From JBHIFB01 sp046760905 (GTDB taxonomy: Bacteria; Gemmatimonadota; CAZMKB01): a stretch of DNA of 13,273 bases. Below the pieces are notes generated by a model. The model ran no database searches and was not told the origin of the DNA. It saw nothing but the letters and a program-made list of their open reading frames with translations. The stretch lies in the NCBI GenBank assembly GCA_046760905.1, contig JBHIFB010000088.1, positions 1 to 13,273 of the forward strand, read 5' to 3'. Of the stretch, positions 1-5,574 are shown in pieces. Positions within the stretch are counted from its first letter, which is position 1. Every line of letters starts with the position of its first letter. The position numbers were made by a program, and so were the translations under genes.

Positions 1-432
1 GTTGTCTATGATGTCTTGAATTGGACGTTGCCCGGAAATGTCGTTTGTCCCGATATGGAGCATTATTATATCAGGATCGTTGAGATCATAATACACATCC
101 ACGGAGTCATCGAGCATGCTTGAACTCCACCCACCATGACCCTCGTGGTCAGCATCAAAACCTTCGCCCGTAGACAATGTCCCGACGAAATCGAAAGGAA
201 TATCATAGCTTACAAGTTCGTAATAGAGATCGTCTCTGTAGCCGCCGGGAATACTGGAACCCCATCCATACGTTATAGAATTTCCCAGGGGCATAATCCT
301 GAGCGTGTCCATGTCTTGAGCTCTTAACGCCGGCGAGGTCATAATAAAAAGGAGAAAAAAGATCAGCTGTGTTTTCTCGTCGAGAAACCATCTGAATTTC
401 TCTTTTGACAGGATATAGTAATAACTACACAT
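1..432 (-). CDS. Secreted SGNH/GDSL-family hydrolase, N-terminal part (gene cut by window edge)
   Basis: An open frame of 144 codons runs off the left edge without a stop. It reads an N-terminal region, a hydrophobic stretch at residues 23-33 and a likely signal-peptidase site after 'ALRA' (about residue 38). The mature part follows with SGNH blocks in order. Block I is 'PLGNSITYG' (residues 48-56, nucleophile S52). Block II is the glycine region 'EGHGGW' (97-102). Block III is 'HIGTND' (126-131, N130). The block V Asp-His pair would lie beyond the edge. The family is made of serine esterases or lipases. The 'RIMPLGNSIT...GGYR' start followed by 'FVGT' resembles carbohydrate esterases of the CE3 type, which is inference. 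The start is taken as ATG at 430-432, with an in-frame GTG at 436-438 as the alternative after an upstream TGA. No strong ribosome binding site is visible, so the start is uncertain and the n-region would be long. Confidence 0.85.
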   Translation of the reverse strand, partial: MCSYYYILSKEKFRWFLDEKTQLIFFLLFIMTSPALRAQDMDTLRIMPLGNSITYGWGSSIPGGYRDDLYYELVSYDIPFDFVGTLSTGEGFDADHEGHGGWSSSMLDDSVDVYYDLNDPDIIMLHIGTNDISGQRPIQDIIDN

Positions 433-713
433 ATCCACTCAAGCCGCAGGAATTTGATTCAAAATCCAGTGGTGGAGAAAAAATCCCACTACTTATCATC
501 GAGTAAATTAATATTTCGATTCCTAATTCTCAACAACTCTAAGGAAAGCCACGCCTAGCATTTATCAATCATAAATAATATTTTTAATCTGAGGTGTCAT
601 CTAAACAGCAATCTTCAACATGAAAATGCAATATCTATGCCATAGAATCACCGATTTTACAGCCCTCTAAGGACTTTACATAGATCTTAGTGAATCGAGC
701 AGGCTACAGGCTC
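433..713. other. AT-rich intergenic region
   Basis: This 281-base gap separates the permease gene from the SGNH hydrolase gene and is the only sizeable gap in the window. I find no open frame with protein-like composition. On the minus strand a weak sigma-70-like pair, TTGAGA (528-533) and TAATTT (505-510) spaced by 17 bases, could drive the hydrolase gene. The -10 box is poor, so this is only a candidate. The part just after the permease stop shows short inverted repeats but no GC-rich stem followed by a T run, so no intrinsic terminator can be called. The stretch is visibly richer in A and T than the flanking genes. Confidence 0.5.
468..493 (-). repeat. Imperfect inverted repeat (possible hairpin) in the SGNH gene leader
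   Basis: On the minus strand the arms AGTAGTGGG and CTCCACCACT can pair over about nine positions, with one A-C mismatch and one G-T wobble. They enclose a loop made mostly of T. The element lies 36 bases upstream of the proposed hydrolase ATG. The T run sits in the loop rather than after the stem, so it is not a standard intrinsic terminator. It could be an operator-like or leader RNA element, or chance. Confidence 0.3.
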
Positions 714-1763
714 CTACACCTCGAACTCGGTAGCATAGATATCCCAGATGGTGACGAAGAGTGCGGCGATGATAGGCCCGATGATAAATCCCACTATGCC
801 AAAGACGCTGATCCCTCCGAGAGTGCCTAAGAAAATTAGAAGGGGGTGCATTTCTGTGTCTTTACCTACGAGTCTCGGCCTCAATAAGTTGTCTATTGTG
901 CTTATGAGACCAGCGCCTATCGCAAGGATACCAAATCCTGCACCCACACGCCCGTTTACAATCAGGATTATCCCTGCGGGTAGCCATACGATACCACTTC
1001 CTATAGCCGGAATAATTGAGAGGATAACCATGATAAGACCCCAGAAAAGGGGTGAGGGAACTCCAAATATCCAGAACGCTATTCCACCTATTCCGCCCTG
1101 TATGATAGCAATGACAAGTGTGCCTTTTATTGTGGCTCTGGTTATTGAAGCGAACTTACTGATAAGTCTGTCTTCATGCTCATCGTCGAGAGGGCTCATG
1201 CGTTTGAATCGTTCGAGAAAAGCAGGTCCGTCCTTGAAGAAGTAATACATCGAAAAAAGCATCACAAATAGCATCGCTATAACATTAATAGCACCCTGTG
1301 TCACGCTCTGAATGCTCTTTATTAGGAATGTGCTTATTGCCTTAGCTATCTCACCAAGTTTGTTGAAAAGCTGGGCTTCATCGAGCTGATACTCATCAAG
1401 AAGCCCGCCCGCTCTGAACCATTCTGCCAGCCTGTTCACATCGATAGGCACACTTCTCACATAACCATCCACCTTACTGTAGAACTCCAGAGCTTGGCCG
1501 GCGATGACTGCAAGAAGGCCCGCGAGCGGAAGGATGAGAAGAAGAAGAATGGCAAGGCATGACAGAACGGAAGAAAGAGATGCTCTGCCCCTGGTGGCAC
1601 GCAGTAGGAGCTTGTAAAGTGGATAGAACAGGCCTGTGATTATTGCTCCCAGAAGAATGGCAAAGAAAAAAGGCCAGATGACCCTGATGAAAAGGTAAGT
1701 GATGATGAGGAGCACGAAGAAGAAAAAGTACAGATTCAGGCTGAATGGAAGCTTATCATCCAT
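714..1763 (-). CDS. AI-2E family transporter (putative permease)
   Basis: This 349-residue integral inner-membrane protein belongs to the AI-2E/PerM-type permease family. Known members are involved in export of autoinducer-2, in Na+/H+ antiport or in other roles, so the substrate cannot be told from sequence. Hydrophobic segments lie at about residues 10-27, 30-50, 66-90, 155-176, 213-233, 239-269 (probably two), 274-290 and 305-345 (probably two). This fits the usual eight-helix plan with a large loop between helices 3 and 4 (about 91-154). Family landmarks are 'YYFFKDGP' (173-180), 'IPAIGSGIVWLPAG' (251-264), 'DNLLRPRLVG' (291-300) and the final 'GFIIGP' (325-330). Length is normal. The ATG has an AGGAG (1769-1773) five bases upstream. 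That site sits two bases past the stop codon of the protease gene, so the two are probably translationally coupled. Confidence 0.93.
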   Translation of the reverse strand: MDDKLPFSLNLYFFFFVLLIITYLFIRVIWPFFFAILLGAIITGLFYPLYKLLLRATRGRASLSSVLSCLAILLLLILPLAGLLAVIAGQALEFYSKVDGYVRSVPIDVNRLAEWFRAGGLLDEYQLDEAQLFNKLGEIAKAISTFLIKSIQSVTQGAINVIAMLFVMLFSMYYFFKDGPAFLERFKRMSPLDDEHEDRLISKFASITRATIKGTLVIAIIQGGIGGIAFWIFGVPSPLFWGLIMVILSIIPAIGSGIVWLPAGIILIVNGRVGAGFGILAIGAGLISTIDNLLRPRLVGKDTEMHPLLIFLGTLGGISVFGIVGFIIGPIIAALFVTIWDIYATEFEV

Positions 1764-1775
1764 AAGTGCTCCTGA

Positions 1776-4700
1776 TCACCGCAGCAGTATCATCTTCTTG
1801 AGGCTGCTGAAATCACCCGAATCCATGCGATACAGATAAACCCCTGATGAGACGACCTCTCCCCTCTCATCTGTCCCATCCCATACAACAGAATAAGAGC
1901 CCGGCTCCTTCTCTTCATCGACGAGTGTTCTAACGAACCTTCCCCTCATATCGAATATCCTGATGAGAACCTTGACCTTTCCAGCTGTACTGTTGGGAAC
2001 ATCATAGTGCATATTGGTTATCGGATTGAAGGGGTTTGGAAAATTTTGCGACAGGGAATATGCGATAGGGATCTGTTTCTCCTCTTCACCGGGTTCTATT
2101 CCGGTTGGCGTATGTACTATCACTGGTAGTTTGAAAGGTTCTGAGAGGGGTTCGTTGAATACGAAGAGGAGAGAACTCCTCAACGTCTCTTCCTCCGGGG
2201 ACTCGAGCTCGACATCTACGATGATCTCAGCCGATGTGCTCGGCGCCAGAAGAGCCCATTGCGGTTCGAATTTGAGCCACTGGTCATCATGGATGGTGAC
2301 CGATATGACTTCAGTTCCCCCATCCGCCGGAAACGCATCTCCTAGGCTTGCGGTGTCCAACCCTACGGGCCACAGGAACCCCCCCACAACGTTCATGAGC
2401 TGGGGATCCTCGCCCGTGAGTTCTATCATTGTACGGTTTATCCCCACCTCGAATACGCTATCTTCGACTACCGCATACGGAAGGAAATCGATGAAATCGT
2501 AGTCCTGCATCACCTCGTTCCACTCGAGGAGCAGTTCTCCCAGGAGCGGATCCCTAAGCAGTATGTATTCGTTCCCTCCGAACTCTGGATCACCGGTCAT
2601 TGGATTTGCATCGGCATCCAAAACGAACACACCCCACCATGTACCAGGCACTTCCGCCCAGGGCCTGTATCCGGTCAGTCTGAAGTACAACATATCCTCA
2701 CCAGGGTTGAACTGGAAGTAGAAGGATTTGATATCCATGTCGGTCTTCTGGTCGGTGTCCGGATAGATGAAATTCCATAGCGAATCTACAGGCGAATAAT
2801 TGATGGCAGGCGGCGACACTTTCCCATCGTAAGCTCCGGTAATATTTGCACTACGCCTCATCCATTGCTGTCTGTCTTCTAACAATCTCGCGACCGCTCC
2901 TGCTATGACTTCTGTATGTTCTGGTGAAGTTCTCCAAGCTCTTGATTGGGGGTAATTCGCCTCCTGCACGGAGAAAAAAAGCGTGCCGGTTCCCGTGTTG
3001 GTTACGGTGATGGTATCAGATCCGGCAAGTCCTTCATCAAGCCACATTACCAGCGAATCTGTGTCTATCGATAGCTCCGGACTGGTTAGCGTGAAGGAGA
3101 GAGAGGTATCAGGTGGTAGAGTGATGAACATCCCGTCACTGAGCAGGTATCCATCCTGCAGAGCCTGAACGGAATAGTTACCAGGAAAGAAGTACTTTTC
3201 GAAGTGACCCTCCTCATCTGTGAGGGTGGTATCGAATTCCAAGAACTTCCCGAGGCTATCTATAGGGCCCAAAGAGAGAATCAGAGTGTTGGGAAGCGGC
3301 AAAAGATCAGGTCCCATCACCTCTCCACTTACAAGGAACATCTGACCTGTGTGTATGAGGAAGTCATATTCCCATTCACGCGACTCACCATCACTGATAA
3401 GGACGGTGAAGGATACATCGTGAGCCATCGGGAGTGTGTCGCTTAAGCTGAAATCGAAATCATCTTCACAGGCGGTGCTATCATCCGGCTCAAGATCAGG
3501 AAAGGTTTCAGCTGAATCAGTGAGTGACACGTAGATGTCCTGTGTCCGGAGCGCAGCAGTCAAACCACTGGCTGTTGTGTCACCCAGATTTGTAACAGTA
3601 ATTGCAAGTTCCACTGTTTCCCCTGCCTCTGGGAAACCGTTACCGTTGCCAAGGCTTTCGCCAGTCGAATCATCGTCCACTGTTAGATCCAGAAACATCA
3701 CAAACGGAAGGTCAAGGTCAGCGGCTCTAAGCGCATTTATTATACCCCACCCATAATCATTATCGGGAAAATCGCTCTGGGAGGCGGTGTCCTTCAATTT
3801 TTCCATGATTTCCATGGCCGTCCAACCTTGCTGGGCTTCGAGGATGAGGGCTGCGGCTCCCGCCACCATCGGCGTTGCAAACGAGGTGCCGCTCCCATAA
3901 GAGTAAGATACCGTGTCGACGTTCAAGGCGTAGTAGTTACCCACACCCATCGCACAAACGTCCGGTTTCGTCCTGCCATCGTAGGTAGGACCGGGTGAAC
4001 TGAAGGATGCCAGGACTCCCGCACTGTTCACCGCTCCTACCGCCATCACGCTGTCTCCGTCCGCAGGGGTGATGATGTGACCCCATTCACTGCCTCTTGA
4101 ATTACCAGCAGCATTCACTACGAATACTCCAAGACTCGCTGCGAAATCTGCTGCAACCGTGGTCACCGCGGTATTCCCATCCAGATCACTGAACTCGTAT
4201 CCCGTATCGTCATCAAATCTTGTATAACCAAGGGAACTGGAAACTATGTCCACGCCCTGCGTCTCCATCCATTCTATTCCCTCAACCCAGTAGTCCTCTT
4301 CAATTGGTGTCTCGCTCCTGGTATCCTCTGTTTTTCCCAGGAGGAAGGAAGCCCCAAAGGCCGGCCCTATCAATTCTCCTTCCGCGTTTCCGGCCATGAT
4401 AGAGAGTACCGCTGTCCCGTGCGAGTCAGAATAATCATCGGGATCAGAAGGATCATATTGGGTATCATCATCATCGAACACGAAATCATGCTCGGCAACG
4501 ATATCAAGACCGCTGATAGCCAAGTGGTCCTTTCTAAACCCCGTATCAAGAACCCCTATCAATATGCCATTACCGCTGTATCCGAGGTCATGTAAAGGCG
4601 GCACGACTATCAGCATGGACTGTGTTAATGAGTTTCCGTAATCATGCTGAAAGGCCTCTCGGAGGTTAAGGAAAGGCTCCTCTCTTGTGGCAGATATCTC

Positions 4701-5207
4701 AGGTGGGATTTCCCTTCGCATTAATCCTGCAACGGGCCTCACCGAGGATACAAAGGGAAGGAGTGAGATCTCATGGATCTCTCGGGCGGTGGCCTCGATG
4801 CTCACGGCGTTTAACCATCTCGAGGTGGTCCTATGTACTGCACCGGTTCTCAGAACACTATCTATGTATTCCTTCGAAACATCGAGGTCGAAGAGTCCTG
4901 ATATTCTTTCCTCGCCTGTCGCTTTTTTCCTCCTCGACAGTGTCCTCGGCAATAACTTTCTCACTTTATTCTCGACCAGGAATTCTATTTCATTGAGCTC
5001 CGTCGCTCCCTTGTCGGTGAAAAACACCCAGACCTTGAAACGCTGATCAGGCCGTTTATCGAAATCGATCGGAAGGTAGCTTTCTATTTTTGGATCTTCC
5101 GGCTCTCTACTCACCGAAGTCTGGATCAACCCTGACATTCCACTCCGCGGGGCCAGGAGTAACATCATAATGATGATAAAAACCATAGCAAGCCAATTTT
5201 TAAGCAT
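1776..5207 (-). CDS. Secreted subtilisin-like S8 serine protease with C-terminal sorting/FlgD-like domain
   Basis: This is a 1143-residue multidomain exported protease. A hydrophobic segment at residues 5-20 looks like a signal peptide. Residues about 55-160 resemble an S8 propeptide/inhibitor region. The peptidase domain spans about 205-495, with Asp221 in 'VLDTG', His263 in 'DSHGT' and Ser442 in 'GTSFATP'. Asn369 in 'AAGN' is the likely oxyanion-hole residue, so the enzyme should be active. Downstream come a CARDB-like beta-sandwich (about 505-615), a carboxypeptidase-regulatory-like domain (about 623-710), and a BACON/ASH-like repeat. That repeat seems interrupted by a domain at about 751-975. 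The end, about 1045-1143, carries 'SLSQNFPNPFNP', 'IFDMRGR', 'WDGTDERG' and 'SGVYLYRM'. This is the FlgD-like/type IX-type sorting domain of FCB bacteria, which suggests surface attachment or release. The ATG has GGGGAG seven bases upstream. No secretion machinery is encoded nearby. Confidence 0.93.
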   Translation of the reverse strand: MLKNWLAMVFIIIMMLLLAPRSGMSGLIQTSVSREPEDPKIESYLPIDFDKRPDQRFKVWVFFTDKGATELNEIEFLVENKVRKLLPRTLSRRKKATGEERISGLFDLDVSKEYIDSVLRTGAVHRTTSRWLNAVSIEATAREIHEISLLPFVSSVRPVAGLMRREIPPEISATREEPFLNLREAFQHDYGNSLTQSMLIVVPPLHDLGYSGNGILIGVLDTGFRKDHLAISGLDIVAEHDFVFDDDDTQYDPSDPDDYSDSHGTAVLSIMAGNAEGELIGPAFGASFLLGKTEDTRSETPIEEDYWVEGIEWMETQGVDIVSSSLGYTRFDDDTGYEFSDLDGNTAVTTVAADFAASLGVFVVNAAGNSRGSEWGHIITPADGDSVMAVGAVNSAGVLASFSSPGPTYDGRTKPDVCAMGVGNYYALNVDTVSYSYGSGTSFATPMVAGAAALILEAQQGWTAMEIMEKLKDTASQSDFPDNDYGWGIINALRAADLDLPFVMFLDLTVDDDSTGESLGNGNGFPEAGETVELAITVTNLGDTTASGLTAALRTQDIYVSLTDSAETFPDLEPDDSTACEDDFDFSLSDTLPMAHDVSFTVLISDGESREWEYDFLIHTGQMFLVSGEVMGPDLLPLPNTLILSLGPIDSLGKFLEFDTTLTDEEGHFEKYFFPGNYSVQALQDGYLLSDGMFITLPPDTSLSFTLTSPELSIDTDSLVMWLDEGLAGSDTITVTNTGTGTLFFSVQEANYPQSRAWRTSPEHTEVIAGAVARLLEDRQQWMRRSANITGAYDGKVSPPAINYSPVDSLWNFIYPDTDQKTDMDIKSFYFQFNPGEDMLYFRLTGYRPWAEVPGTWWGVFVLDADANPMTGDPEFGGNEYILLRDPLLGELLLEWNEVMQDYDFIDFLPYAVVEDSVFEVGINRTMIELTGEDPQLMNVVGGFLWPVGLDTASLGDAFPADGGTEVISVTIHDDQWLKFEPQWALLAPSTSAEIIVDVELESPEEETLRSSLLFVFNEPLSEPFKLPVIVHTPTGIEPGEEEKQIPIAYSLSQNFPNPFNPITNMHYDVPNSTAGKVKVLIRIFDMRGRFVRTLVDEEKEPGSYSVVWDGTDERGEVVSSGVYLYRMDSGDFSSLKKMILLR
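1779..2075 (-). other. C-terminal sorting (T9SS type A / FlgD Ig-like) domain of the S8 protease
   Basis: This covers residues 1045-1143 of the protease. The opening 'YSLSQNFPNPFNPITN' is the classic start of this domain. It is followed by beta-strand-like segments 'VLIRIFDMRGRFVRTL' and 'YSVVWDGTDERGEVVSSGVY', and by a short basic end 'KKMILLR'. In Bacteroidota such domains are recognised by the type IX secretion system. In other FCB phyla similar domains are common although the partner machinery is less well defined. Confidence 0.85.
2283..2957 (-). other. Domain apparently inserted within a BACON/ASH-like repeat of the S8 protease
   Basis: This covers residues about 751-975. The segment just before it, 'DTITVTNTGTGTLFFSV', is the usual first half of a BACON/ASH-type beta-sandwich. 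The segment just after, 'WLKFEPQWALLAPSTSAEI', is the usual second half. Between them lies a self-contained stretch with 'DMDIKSFYFQF', 'DMLYFRL', 'WWGVFVLDADANPMTGD' and 'GGNEYILL', ending near 'LGDAFPADGG'. That order resembles the CBM9/DOMON-like beta-sandwich modules of secreted proteins. The Asp-rich loop could bind calcium. The fold assignment is inference from motif layout. Confidence 0.5.
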
Positions 5208-5263
5208 ACTATCACTCCCCTCAATGATGCTAAGATTGCCAGGTGCGCCAGAAGAGGTTCGAG

Positions 5264-5524
5264 TCAGTCTTCGGTCACCTTGAAGACTTCATCATGTGGC
5301 CTGACCCTCTCCCTCACCTTGAGACCGATCGACTGTCCCACCTCTGCGCTCTGGACAGACTGGTGCTCGACTTGCATTGAATCGACAACCTGAGTGAAAT
5401 CGGTGGTGTGCCCAACGAAATGTAAGGTGTCACCGAGGTCGATGGATCCGGAAGTGACCGTTACGGCAGCGACCCCGATCTTGGCGAAGTACTTTTCGAC
5501 GATTCCCACCTTTTCTTCTGCCAT
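5264..5524 (-). CDS. Small EF-Tu domain II-like protein (translation elongation factor-like)
   Basis: This 86-residue protein has no signal peptide or membrane segment and is presumably cytoplasmic. It resembles the stand-alone 'translation elongation factor-like' family seen in archaea and diverse bacteria. The family landmarks are present: 'VGIVEKYFAKIGVAAV' near the start, 'LGDTLHFVGHTTDFTQ' (30-45), 'VDSMQVEHQSV' (47-57), 'VGQSIGLKV' (62-70) and 'VRPHDEVFKV' (74-83). This is the beta-barrel fold of translation GTPase domain II, without any GTPase domain, so it should not hydrolyse GTP. A related barrel is found at the C-terminus of U32-family peptidases/tRNA hydroxylation proteins; that comparison is from memory. 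Its function is not established. Length is full for the family. The ATG is preceded by GGGAGG six bases upstream. It lies between two exported protease genes, with gaps of 50 and 56 bases. Confidence 0.85.
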   Translation of the reverse strand: MAEEKVGIVEKYFAKIGVAAVTVTSGSIDLGDTLHFVGHTTDFTQVVDSMQVEHQSVQSAEVGQSIGLKVRERVRPHDEVFKVTED

Positions 5525-5574
5525 TCCGTGCCTCCCTTCGAATTACGGAACAGGTAGTTATTGCCTTCATATAC

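Noticed and set aside
203..391. A 62-codon minus-strand open frame near the left end
   Set aside because: It is out of frame with the SGNH hydrolase, whose conserved blocks lie in a different minus-strand frame over the same bases.
660..713. Possible terminator after the permease gene
   Set aside because: There are short inverted repeats (GAGC/GCTC and CTAAG/CTTAG) and a direct repeat CAGGCT, but no GC-rich stem followed by a run of T on the minus strand.
748..1245. A 165-codon plus-strand open frame antisense to the AI-2E permease
   Set aside because: Its Pro/Ile-rich product mirrors the hydrophobic codons of the permease. The permease motifs are clear on the other strand.
2014..2502. A 162-codon plus-strand open frame antisense to the S8 protease
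   Set aside because: Ser/Thr-rich shadow of the protease coding strand with no recognisable motif.
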